Positions 1-6,075 of a stretch of DNA of 6,364 nt are shown here, piece by piece. Under the pieces are notes generated by a model. That model had not been told where the DNA came from and did not search any database. It worked only from the letters and a program-made list of their open reading frames with translations. Where the stretch lies: assembly GCA_002480735.1 (NCBI GenBank), contig DLCS01000026.1:1-6364 (forward strand), in the 5' to 3' direction. The position numbers and the translations under genes were made by a program. The DNA is from Bacillaceae bacterium UBA7792. Lineage in GTDB: Bacteria > Bacillota > Bacilli > Bacillales > Cytobacillaceae. The stretch's first letter is position 1. Each line of letters starts with the position of its first letter.

Positions 1-1748
1 CCGATTTTCCTGCCCTCAAGGACCCGTTTGGCAATTTGTACAATCGCCCATAAATCCCATTTTGCTTCTCCTGGTGGCTCTGTACATTTTTCAAACACAT
101 TCGTTCTTCGCTCAGCATTTCCGAATTGTCCTTCTCTTTCTACCCACATCGCTGCTGGGAAGACAACATCCGCCATTTCAGTTGAGCGTGTTGGGTACAC
201 CTCAGAGACGACAATGAATCCATCAAGTACACCCTTACCATCTGGATCGTTTCCTCTAAAACGGTTGAGCTTTGGCATCGTTTGTCCCCAGTTATTAGAC
301 ATGCTCCAAAGGAATTTCACATTTCCTTTTCCTAATTCACGGAACATCTTAACAGTATGATAGCCTGGCTTTTCGATAGGGTCTAAATAACCTTTCGGCA
401 GATTCCAGATTAATTCTGTATAATGTCTATGCTCAGGGTTAGCAACTACTAGATCAGAAGGTAGGCGGTGAGAGAATACTCCAACCTCCCTCGCTGTTCC
501 ACAAGCACTTGGCTGTCCAGTTAAAGAGAAAGGTCCATTTCCTGGTTTGCTAATTTTTCCGGTTAAAAGATGAATATTGTAGACAAGATTATTGATCCAT
601 GTTCCTCTTGTATGCTGATTCATTCCCATCGTCCAAAGGGACATGATTTTCTTCTTCGGATCAGCGAATTCCTTTGCTAATGCTTCAATATCGGCAGCAG
701 GGACACCTGAGATCTCTTCTGCTTTTTCGAAGGTATATTCACTTACCATCTGCTTATATTCTTCAAAGCTGATCTCCCAAGCCTTGTCAGCTGATTTTCC
801 AGGTTCCGTTGCATCATAGTCATCTTTGATGGAATGGCCAAGATTTTCTGTGCCAGCCTTGAATTTTAAATGTGTGTCCACGAACTTTTTATCATAGAGT
901 TCGTTTTGAATTAAGTAGTTGGCAATCGCATTAGCAATCGCTAAATCGGATTGTGGTCTAAACACCATGACGACATCAGCCGTTTCTGACGTTCTTGACC
1001 TTCTTGTCGTAATATCATAATGCTTGACACTTGGGCTGCTTAGCTTATGGGCAGTTAGGCGGGAGTACAAGACTGGGTGCATCTCTGCCATGTTTGCTCC
1101 CCATGTAACAAAGACATCTGCTTCATCCAAATCACGATAGGAGCCCATTGGCTCATCTGATTGGAAGGTTGTCATAAATCCAGTTACCGCACTGGCCATA
1201 CAGAGACGAGCATTCGGATCAATATTATTGCTTAGGAGCCCTGCCTTCCATAACTTAACGGATGCGTAGCCCTCCATGATGGTCTGCTGTCCAGAACCCC
1301 AAAAGGCTATGGATTTTGGATCCTTATCATAGTTTTCCTTAAGCTTGCTTGCAACGAGGTCAAGTGCCTCCTCCCAAGTAGCCTCTCTGAAGCCTTCCAT
1401 CGTTCCTTTCTTCGACTTGTCTTCCCGGATCAGCGGCTTTGTTAAGCGGTCCTTACCGAAGAGAATTTTTCCGACATAGAAGCCCTTAATACAATTTAGG
1501 CCTCGACTTGATCGGTTATCTGGATCACCTTTCGTTGCGACAACTTTTCCATCCTTAATTCCGACTAGAACCCCGCAGCCTGTACCACAAAAGCGGCAGA
1601 CCGTCGACTTCCATTCATCCGGCTCTACAGTCTCTTGGGCAGTAGCAGTTGAGGTTTTTGGCTTCCCCTCTTCCTTTTTACAGCCAGCAACAGCTAAAGT
1701 AGCGGAAATTGCCGTAGCCTTTAGCAAGCTTCTTCTTGTCAGTTCCAT
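1..1748 (-). CDS. napA: Periplasmic-type nitrate reductase catalytic subunit NapA, Tat lipoprotein (C-terminus cut by window edge)
   Basis: NapA reduces nitrate to nitrite at a molybdenum bis-MGD centre fed by one [4Fe-4S] cluster, on the outer face of the membrane. The frame is open from ATG at 1748 to the window edge, giving 582 residues; the family is usually over 700, so the C-terminal part is missing. The first cluster shows as Cys51-x2-Cys54-x3-Cys58 and Cys86 in CRFCGTGCG...GLNCIKG. The Mo ligand is Cys183 in ARLCMASAV. Further NapA-typical blocks include DEPMGSY, GANMAEMHP, MNQHTRG, LTGQPSACGTAREVG and FGNAERRT. These match my memory of E. coli NapA closely and separate it from cytoplasmic Nas and NarG. 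The N-terminus has a twin-arginine motif TRRSLLK (residues 4-10), a hydrophobic stretch and a lipobox VAGC ending at Cys23, so it is predicted to be Tat-exported and lipid-anchored. GGGAGG stands 10 nt before the ATG. It lies 97 bp downstream of napG and is probably co-transcribed with it. Confidence 0.96.
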   Translation of the reverse strand, partial: MELTRRSLLKATAISATLAVAGCKKEEGKPKTSTATAQETVEPDEWKSTVCRFCGTGCGVLVGIKDGKVVATKGDPDNRSSRGLNCIKGFYVGKILFGKDRLTKPLIREDKSKKGTMEGFREATWEEALDLVASKLKENYDKDPKSIAFWGSGQQTIMEGYASVKLWKAGLLSNNIDPNARLCMASAVTGFMTTFQSDEPMGSYRDLDEADVFVTWGANMAEMHPVLYSRLTAHKLSSPSVKHYDITTRRSRTSETADVVMVFRPQSDLAIANAIANYLIQNELYDKKFVDTHLKFKAGTENLGHSIKDDYDATEPGKSADKAWEISFEEYKQMVSEYTFEKAEEISGVPAADIEALAKEFADPKKKIMSLWTMGMNQHTRGTWINNLVYNIHLLTGKISKPGNGPFSLTGQPSACGTAREVGVFSHRLPSDLVVANPEHRHYTELIWNLPKGYLDPIEKPGYHTVKMFRELGKGNVKFLWSMSNNWGQTMPKLNRFRGNDPDGKGVLDGFIVVSEVYPTRSTEMADVVFPAAMWVEREGQFGNAERRTNVFEKCTEPPGEAKWDLWAIVQIAKRVLEGRKI

Positions 1749-1758
1749 GATTCCTTTT

Positions 1759-1764
1759 CCTCCC
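1759..1764 (-). promoter_or_regulatory. Ribosome binding site of napA
   Basis: On the minus strand GGGAGG lies 10 nt before the ATG at 1748, with a second purine block AAAGGA closer in. It supports the chosen start, which also places the twin-arginine motif at residues 5-6. Confidence 0.75.
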
Positions 1765-1800
1765 TTTTTTGTAAGAGATTAATCAAAATGATAATTTTAA

Positions 1801-1816
1801 AGTGGTAATTGCCACT
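1801..1816. repeat. 16-bp near-perfect palindrome between napG and napA
   Basis: AGTGGTAATTGCCACT has 5-bp outer arms (AGTGG/CCACT) and an AATT core, with one mismatched pair. It lies in the 97-bp napG-napA gap, about 30 bp after the napG stop. It could be a protein-binding site or a weak hairpin that sets relative expression or mRNA cleavage. There is no T-run of the kind expected for a terminator on the minus strand. A function is not established. Confidence 0.4.
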
Positions 1817-1846
1817 CGATTCCAGCAAGTGATATTGCAAAAAAAA

Positions 1847-2443
1847 TTAGAAGATCCCAGATATCTCACGAGGCTTGACTCTAATGGCCAAAGGATTGTC
1901 AATGACACAGCGTTGCTCGCATATCCCACAGCCGACACATTTCTCCTCATCGATCACTGGAGCAAAAATGGCATGGATGTTATCATCTGGCTTTAGATGA
2001 ATATCAAGCTTGATCGCTTCATCAATTAATGGGCACTCGCGATAACAGACCTCGCAACGCATCCCTTTGTATGCGATGCATGCCTCAGTATCAATAACTG
2101 CCACACCCATATTGACATCGCTTACATCCGAGATCCCATGCAGGGCATCTGTTGGACACACTTCCACACAGGGAAAATCCTTGCATAGCATACATGGACT
2201 CTCACGTGCTACAAGATAAGGAGTGCCTATTCCGAGCCCAAGCTTCTCAGTTCCCATGAGAATCGAATCATACGGACAAGCTTGGTTGCATTTCCCACAT
2301 CGTATACATAATGCAAGAAATTCATCTTCATCTGCTGCCCCCGGCGGACGTAAAACTGCCTTACTTCCACCCTTCATCATATTTAGGAGCTCATACGCTG
2401 CAAAACCACCGATCAGTAATTTAGCAAGCCCTTTCCCTTTCAT
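1847..2443 (-). CDS. napG: NapG-type ferredoxin, four [4Fe-4S] clusters, without a Tat signal
   Basis: This 198-residue protein is an electron-transfer component of the quinol-to-NapA route; with NapH it forms a quinol dehydrogenase in other bacteria. Sixteen cysteines fall in four clusters: C46-x2-C-x2-C-x3-C56, C84-x2-C-x4-C-x3-C96, C122-x7-C-x2-C-x3-C137 and C169-x2-C-x2-C-x3-C179. The CX7C spacing and the blocks LRPPGA, GTPYLVARESPC and CEVCYRECP are typical of NapG rather than NapF. Proteobacterial NapG proteins start with a Tat signal peptide. Here the first 25 residues are a lysine-flanked hydrophobic stretch (LAKLLIGGFAAYELL) with no arginine pair. An in-frame TGA lies about a dozen codons upstream with no start codon between, so the ATG at 2443 is the only good start. 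The ribosome site is modest (AGGGTG, then GAGG, just upstream). It is the first nap gene in the window, directly behind the Fnr-box region. napH is not seen here. Confidence 0.93.
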   Translation of the reverse strand: MKGKGLAKLLIGGFAAYELLNMMKGGSKAVLRPPGAADEDEFLALCIRCGKCNQACPYDSILMGTEKLGLGIGTPYLVARESPCMLCKDFPCVEVCPTDALHGISDVSDVNMGVAVIDTEACIAYKGMRCEVCYRECPLIDEAIKLDIHLKPDDNIHAIFAPVIDEEKCVGCGICEQRCVIDNPLAIRVKPREISGIF

Positions 2444-2480
2444 AGCCTCACACCCTAATTTTGTTAAGTGGCTTATTCAC

Positions 2481-2486
2481 ATGTTA
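2481..2486 (-). promoter_or_regulatory. Candidate -10 element of the napGA promoter
   Basis: TAACAT (four of six matches to TATAAT) lies on the minus strand exactly where a -10 would fall if the Fnr box at 2508-2523 is centred at -41.5. Transcription would then start near 2474, leaving a leader of about 30 nt. No good -35 is visible, as expected for an activator-dependent class II promoter. This is an inference from spacing. Confidence 0.45.
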
Positions 2487-2507
2487 GATTTTTCCCACAA
2501 CTATTTC

Positions 2508-2523
2508 TGTGATATTTTCCACA
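2508..2523. promoter_or_regulatory. Fnr-type box in the nap/sco divergent promoter region
   Basis: TGTGATATTTTCCACA matches the Bacillus Fnr/CRP-family pattern TGTGA-N6-TCACA with a single substitution. It lies between the divergent starts of napG (2443) and sco (2656). Fnr in bacilli is an oxygen-sensing activator of anaerobic respiration genes, so a box here fits a nitrate reductase operon. A -10-like hexamer sits at the class II distance on each side. Another CRP/Fnr-family regulator could use the same site. Confidence 0.65.
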
Positions 2524-2531
2524 AAGTCAAA

Positions 2532-2598
2532 AAGTTCACAAATCTCTAACAATCTTGTCCAAATTCCAAACAAGAGGGGCGAAAAAATAAGTTCACAA
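2532..2598. repeat. Two copies of AAGTTCACAA, 57 bp apart, upstream of sco
   Basis: The 10-mer AAGTTCACAA occurs at 2532-2541 and again at 2589-2598. On the minus strand both read TTGTGAACTT, and a related TGTGAA lies at 2476-2481. From memory, ResD of Bacillus subtilis binds sites resembling TTTGTGAAT, so these may be ResD-like response regulator sites next to the Fnr box. The assignment is tentative. Confidence 0.4.
2545..2550 (+). promoter_or_regulatory. Candidate -10 element of the sco promoter
   Basis: TCTAAC (four of six matches to TATAAT) lies on the plus strand at the place a -10 would occupy if the Fnr box at 2508-2523 were centred at -41.5 for this direction too. Transcription would begin near 2557 with a leader of about 100 nt. 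The support is spacing only. Confidence 0.3.
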
Positions 2599-2642
2599 TA
2601 TATCCATAGTATTTTCATCGCTAATTACTTATCTTTAATGAT

Positions 2643-2649
2643 GGGAGGT
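2643..2649 (+). promoter_or_regulatory. Ribosome binding site that fixes the GTG start of sco
   Basis: GGGAGGT ends 6 nt before GTG at 2656. The in-frame ATG codons at 2638 and 2641 precede or overlap this site and so are unlikely starts. Confidence 0.8.
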
Positions 2650-2655
2650 TGTGAC

Positions 2656-3258
2656 GTGAAAAAAATATATATTATTTGTGGAGTTGTAGTAGCTATCGGT
2701 ATCATTGCTGGAATATCTTTTTTCATCATTCGAGATCAAACATCTGTTATTCCTGAAAATATCGAATTAGTCACGATGAACAATGAGCAGTATAAGTTCT
2801 CTGAATCGGAAAAGAAAATGAAGGTCGTTGAGTTTATGTACACGAATTGTCCAGACATTTGCCCAACAACAACTCTGAAGATGAACATGCTGAAGAAGGA
2901 TTTACAAGATGCTGGAGTATTTGGAGATAAAATTCAATTCTTGACCATTACGATTGACCCTTATCGCGATACGCCAGAGGAACTAATAAAATATATGAAG
3001 AATTTCGAAGTGGAAGATGATAGGAATTGGATTTTCCTTACTGGTGACCAAAAGAATATTAAGAGGGACATCAAACAAATTGAAGAATTAGCTGGGACCT
3101 TTCAATTCCAGTTCAGAGATCCAGGTGATGGATTCTTTATTCATTCCACATTCGTTTACCTATTAGATGAAAACAACCGTTTCATCAAACGTTTCCCAAT
3201 GGGAGAAGAGTTCAACAGAAAAGAAATATTCGACAAAATTATGAAGAAGCTTGACTAA
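2656..3258 (+). CDS. Sco/SenC/PrrC family copper chaperone or thiol-redox protein, membrane-anchored
   Basis: This 200-residue protein has the Sco thioredoxin fold signatures. They are CPDICP, giving Cys65 and Cys69; TIDPYRDTPE, the family's DPxRDTP block; and FFIHSTF, giving copper-ligand His163. Sco proteins bind copper through Cys-Cys-His and help build the CuA centre of cytochrome c oxidase; some relatives act as thiol reductants. The N-terminus (lysines 2-3, then a hydrophobic run to about residue 25) looks like an uncleaved anchor with no proper lipobox, leaving the domain outside the cell. The frame stays open further upstream, but the ribosome site favours GTG at 2656. It is divergent from napG across 212 bp that hold the Fnr box, which suggests anaerobic co-regulation. 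Besides cytochrome oxidase, it might serve nitrous oxide reductase or another copper enzyme of denitrification. That target is inferred from context. Confidence 0.92.
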   Translation: MKKIYIICGVVVAIGIIAGISFFIIRDQTSVIPENIELVTMNNEQYKFSESEKKMKVVEFMYTNCPDICPTTTLKMNMLKKDLQDAGVFGDKIQFLTITIDPYRDTPEELIKYMKNFEVEDDRNWIFLTGDQKNIKRDIKQIEELAGTFQFQFRDPGDGFFIHSTFVYLLDENNRFIKRFPMGEEFNRKEIFDKIMKKLD

Positions 3259-3282
3259 TGAAGGCTCATTTCTTAATACAAG

Positions 3283-3403
3283 GCTGGGTTAATGTTCAGT
3301 TGTAATATTAGCCATATGTGTGAACGGGTTTTGCTCGGTACGAGCAACGTAGTGAACACATGCACATATGGCGGTATCAAGAGCAACATTAATATTTAAC
3401 AGC
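3283..3403. repeat. Imperfect nested palindrome of about 121 bp between sco and its terminator
   Basis: Four pairs of inverted arms are nearly concentric: GCTG (3283-3286) with CAGC (3400-3403), TTAATGTT (3289-3296) with AACATTAA (3385-3392), GCCATATGTG (3311-3320) with CACATATGGC (3363-3372), and TTGCTCG (3331-3337) with CGAGCAA (3341-3347) around a GTA loop. As RNA in the sco 3' untranslated region it would form one long interrupted hairpin. It could be a dispersed palindromic repeat, a small non-autonomous mobile element or an mRNA-stabilising structure. No coding frame was seen in it. Confidence 0.7.
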
Positions 3404-3412
3404 ACCTAATAC

Positions 3413-3441
3413 AAAAAGGAAGCGATGTTCGCTTCCTTTTT
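3413..3441. terminator. Bidirectional intrinsic terminator between sco and the small ORF
   Basis: A perfect 13-bp stem, AAAAAGGAAGCGA (3413-3425) and TCGCTTCCTTTTT (3429-3441), closes a TGT loop. The A-run and T-run flanks make it work on both strands. It follows sco by about 155 bp on the plus strand and the small ORF by 38 bp on the minus strand, so it separates the converging units. Confidence 0.92.
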
Positions 3442-3478
3442 ACATTATGCGATATTTTGCTGTTAGAAAAAAGCCAAA

Positions 3479-3604
3479 CTAATTCGATGGAGCCGCTTGC
3501 TGCTTTAGAACAATGAGTGTCTTAGAGCGAGGTTTTGTGATACTTGCCTTAATACCAGATTTTTTTAGACGATCGACGAGCTCAATTAATTTCTTCCTGT
3601 CCAT
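3479..3604 (-). CDS. Small basic protein of 41 residues, function unknown
   Basis: The frame runs from ATG at 3604 to TAG at 3479-3481. A strong ribosome site, AAGGAG (3613-3618), stands 8 nt before the start, which is the main evidence that it is real. The predicted protein begins MDRKKLIELVDRLKKSG, an amphipathic helix. Two short beta-like segments follow (IKASITKP and KTLIVLKQ), then a polar tail; the protein is clearly basic. There is no signal peptide, membrane segment or cysteine. I do not recognise the family. It lies 83 bp downstream of the acylase gene on the same strand and just ahead of the shared terminator, so it may be the last gene of that transcript or have its own promoter in the gap. 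Confidence 0.7.
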   Translation of the reverse strand: MDRKKLIELVDRLKKSGIKASITKPRSKTLIVLKQQAAPSN

Positions 3605-3627
3605 CTCCAAAACTCCTTTTCCGTTCC

Positions 3628-3652
3628 TTGTTGTCTTTATTGTAAACAACAA
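3628..3652 (-). promoter_or_regulatory. Candidate promoter of the small ORF inside a 7-bp inverted repeat
   Basis: On the minus strand TACAAT (3644-3639, five of six matches to the -10 consensus) lies between TTGTTGT and ACAACAA, a perfect inverted repeat with arms at 3628-3634 and 3646-3652. No good -35 is visible 16-18 nt upstream. The arrangement would suit a repressor operator covering the -10. Low certainty. Confidence 0.35.
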
Positions 3653-3687
3653 ATATGAATAAACTATGAAAAAATGAAAAAAATTTA

Positions 3688-6054
3688 TTAAGGAGTTAAT
3701 TTTAATTTCTTTCCTTTATAGTTCTGAATGGTTGTCTCGTGATAATCGCCATCTACCCAGGATTTCATTTGGTTATGATACCAATCATTGAGCACATGAA
3801 CGGATTGCCCTGGCCCTACTAGATGGTAACCCTTCGTAAGATCATCGGTATCGATGACAAATCGCCATGAGCCCCCGTGATTGACCGTACCATCATCCTT
3901 AAATGCCGCTGCCTGAACCGTTACCTGACTACCACCGACTGGCATTCTTCCACTATTGTTGAAGAGAACGTTTAGCGGGCTAACACTGGATAGCGGATGC
4001 GGGAAATAGACCTGGTGATAGTCGCCCCATTTCCATTTTTCCATCTTCTTCCCGTACTCTTCTTCCAAATCAGAAAGCACGCGGAGCAGAGATTCCTCCA
4101 AGACCTTCTTCAATCCACCATGTTCGTCTATCCATGGACCAGGGGTGCCCGATGCCGCTCTACGAATCAATTCGTCCACAGCTTGTCTTCTTCCACCGAA
4201 GAGTCCTAATGTTTCCTCTGGAATCTCTTCTTCAAAGAGAACATCCTGAATCTCTCTCGTCCATAGATTAAAAATAAGTGGTGCAGCTCTCTTGGCATCG
4301 TCGACAAAATCCCAATCCTTTAAAATTGACAGGGCTTCTCGTACTCTTGTATCCTTTGAATCTTTTAGCTGCTCCGTGAATAATGGCACGAACTCTCTAG
4401 CTTGTAGATTCATTTTATCCATTTGGAGTGCCATCATATCTTCGACAGTGATTTTGTCATCCTTGGATAAAACCTCTTGGATTCTCATCTGCCGGAAGGG
4501 CTGTGCCCAATCATGGCTGATATGGTACGGATACTTATCGCTAATCACCTTATTATTTGCTGTAGAAATGAAGCCTTCTTTTGGATTGACGACGGTTGGC
4601 AATTCGTCAAAAGGAATATAATCAACCCAGCCATACTCATCTGTCCAGCCTGGAACTGGCAGAAGTCCATCCCCTTTTTTGCGAATCGGAATTTTCCCGT
4701 TTGCTTTGTAGGCAATTGTTCCATCCTTAGCAGCAAAGACGAAATTCTGTGTTGGCGTATGAAATCCTTCGAGCGCTTGCTCAAATTCATCCCAGTTCTT
4801 CGCCTTATTCATATTCATCACAGCCTCAAGCTCAGTCGACGGCTGCAGTGCTGTCCATTGGAGAGAAAGAACGTTCTCCTTGCCACTTTCGGCAGCGAAC
4901 TCGGAAATGACCGGGCCATGGCGAGTGACCACAACCTCATAATCTTCGGGCTTTTCATCCTTTATCTTGATTTCATATTTAATTACATCCGCTTTTTCCC
5001 ACTTGTCATTGTAAAGAAATTCATATTTATTGTCCGGGTTTCTTTTTTCAATATACAAATCTTGAACATCTGGTCCTGTATTTGTTACTCCCCAGGCAAC
5101 ATCCTCATTATGACCAAGAATGATTCCTGGAATGCCTGCAAAGATGACGCCGCTCACATTGACGGTTGGAGCTTCCAAATGCATTTGATACCATATGGAA
5201 GGTGTTGATAATGATAAATGAGGATCATCTGCTAAAATCGGCTTCCCTGACTCCGTTCTTTCCCCGCTCACAACCCAGTTATTGCTTCCGTTAAATTCAT
5301 GAGGAATCACTGCGGTTGCGAAGCTTGACTCAATATCGAGCTCATTCTTACCTATTATATAAGGCGCATTTGTAGGATATGTAGGGAATAAATCTAGAGC
5401 TTTTTCCTTTGGAAAATTCTGTAATAGATAATAACGAAACGCTTGATTCTCCCAATGCCCTCCTAAATCAAAGGCCATGTATTTCCCAATGGTTAAAGAA
5501 TCTACAGCTGTCCATTTCTCTGGCGTATAGCCTAGTAGCTTAAATTCAAGCGGCCACTTTCCATTTGCTTTCAATTCTTCTATATACAAATTGACCCCTT
5601 CTGCAAACTTCTCTAGTACCTTCTTCGCCTCCTCTGAGTATCCTCCATAGGATGCCTCGGCCGCTCTTCTAAGGCCAAGCGTGAGAAAATACTTATCATT
5701 GTTCAGTGCTGCTCCTCCAACCACTTCACTTAAACGGCCAGAGGATTGGCGCCGACTTAAATCCATCTGAAATAAGCGATCCTGGGCTTGAACATAGCCT
5801 TGCGCTACATAAAGATCGTCCTCATTCTCCGCACGGATATGTGGAATTCCATTCTGATCCCTGACCACTTCGACAGGATTCTGTAGTGCGGGTAATCTTA
5901 TCTCCCCTTCCACAACTGGATGTGTTCGAACAATATAAGCATAGAGTCCTATCACAAGGACAATGATCAATACCACTAAACTGACCCCAGCCCAGCCTAA
6001 TATTTTTCTCCAGTGTTTCCCCTTTCTTACTGTTGTTTCTAATGATGCTTCCAT
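3688..6054 (-). CDS. Penicillin acylase family (Ntn-hydrolase) protein, membrane-anchored
   Basis: The 788-residue protein has the normal family length. Family members hydrolyse amide bonds such as those of penicillins, cephalosporins or acyl-homoserine lactones, after self-cleavage into alpha and beta chains. Residues 1-17 are cytoplasmic and basic, and about 19-42 form a membrane helix, so the enzyme should face outward. The alpha part includes NPVEVVRDQNGIPHI, AQGYVQAQDRLFQMD and SSGRLSE. Gly256-Ser257 in NGSNNWVVSG is the predicted cleavage site, with Ser257 as nucleophile. His279 in DDPHL falls at beta-23, and Asn500 in STANNK at beta-244; these are the positions of catalytic residues in cephalosporin acylases. 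Later blocks include GHNEDVAWGVTN, QNFVFAAKDGTIAYKANG, GGSWRFVID and GPGQSVHVLNDWY near the C-terminus. AAAGGGGG lies 7 nt before the ATG. All catalytic elements look intact. The substrate cannot be told from the sequence; an acyl-homoserine lactone or another amide is possible. Confidence 0.93.
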   Translation of the reverse strand: MEASLETTVRKGKHWRKILGWAGVSLVVLIIVLVIGLYAYIVRTHPVVEGEIRLPALQNPVEVVRDQNGIPHIRAENEDDLYVAQGYVQAQDRLFQMDLSRRQSSGRLSEVVGGAALNNDKYFLTLGLRRAAEASYGGYSEEAKKVLEKFAEGVNLYIEELKANGKWPLEFKLLGYTPEKWTAVDSLTIGKYMAFDLGGHWENQAFRYYLLQNFPKEKALDLFPTYPTNAPYIIGKNELDIESSFATAVIPHEFNGSNNWVVSGERTESGKPILADDPHLSLSTPSIWYQMHLEAPTVNVSGVIFAGIPGIILGHNEDVAWGVTNTGPDVQDLYIEKRNPDNKYEFLYNDKWEKADVIKYEIKIKDEKPEDYEVVVTRHGPVISEFAAESGKENVLSLQWTALQPSTELEAVMNMNKAKNWDEFEQALEGFHTPTQNFVFAAKDGTIAYKANGKIPIRKKGDGLLPVPGWTDEYGWVDYIPFDELPTVVNPKEGFISTANNKVISDKYPYHISHDWAQPFRQMRIQEVLSKDDKITVEDMMALQMDKMNLQAREFVPLFTEQLKDSKDTRVREALSILKDWDFVDDAKRAAPLIFNLWTREIQDVLFEEEIPEETLGLFGGRRQAVDELIRRAASGTPGPWIDEHGGLKKVLEESLLRVLSDLEEEYGKKMEKWKWGDYHQVYFPHPLSSVSPLNVLFNNSGRMPVGGSQVTVQAAAFKDDGTVNHGGSWRFVIDTDDLTKGYHLVGPGQSVHVLNDWYHNQMKSWVDGDYHETTIQNYKGKKLKLTP

Positions 6055-6061
6055 CGTTATT

Positions 6062-6069
6062 CCCCCTTT
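6062..6069 (-). promoter_or_regulatory. Ribosome binding site of the acylase gene
   Basis: AAAGGGGG on the minus strand lies 7 nt before the ATG at 6054 and supports that start, which also keeps a short basic segment ahead of the membrane helix. Confidence 0.7.
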
Positions 6070-6075
6070 GTTCGA

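Noticed and set aside
28..360. Open plus-strand frame of 110 codons
   Set aside because: It is antisense to napA, whose protein matches a known family across its whole length; there is no ribosome site.
1839..1870. Possible terminator after napG because of a T-run of eight on the minus strand
   Set aside because: The only preceding stem is about 4-5 bp with a wobble pair (AGAT/ATCT), too weak for an intrinsic terminator.
1802..1996. Open plus-strand frame of 64 codons
   Set aside because: It overlaps the end of napG in antisense and has no family features.
2509..2655. N-terminal extension of the sco frame up to GTG at 2509
   Set aside because: The extension covers the Fnr box and promoter region and lacks a ribosome site, while GTG at 2656 has an excellent one directly followed by a membrane anchor.
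3283..3441. CRISPR array or riboswitch in the sco-small ORF gap
   Set aside because: There are no direct repeats with spacers, and the palindrome lies downstream of sco rather than in a leader; a simple terminator follows.
4477..5208. Plus-strand frame of 243 codons opposite the acylase
   Set aside because: It is a shadow of the acylase gene; the translation is cysteine- and isoleucine-rich without recognisable motifs or a ribosome site.
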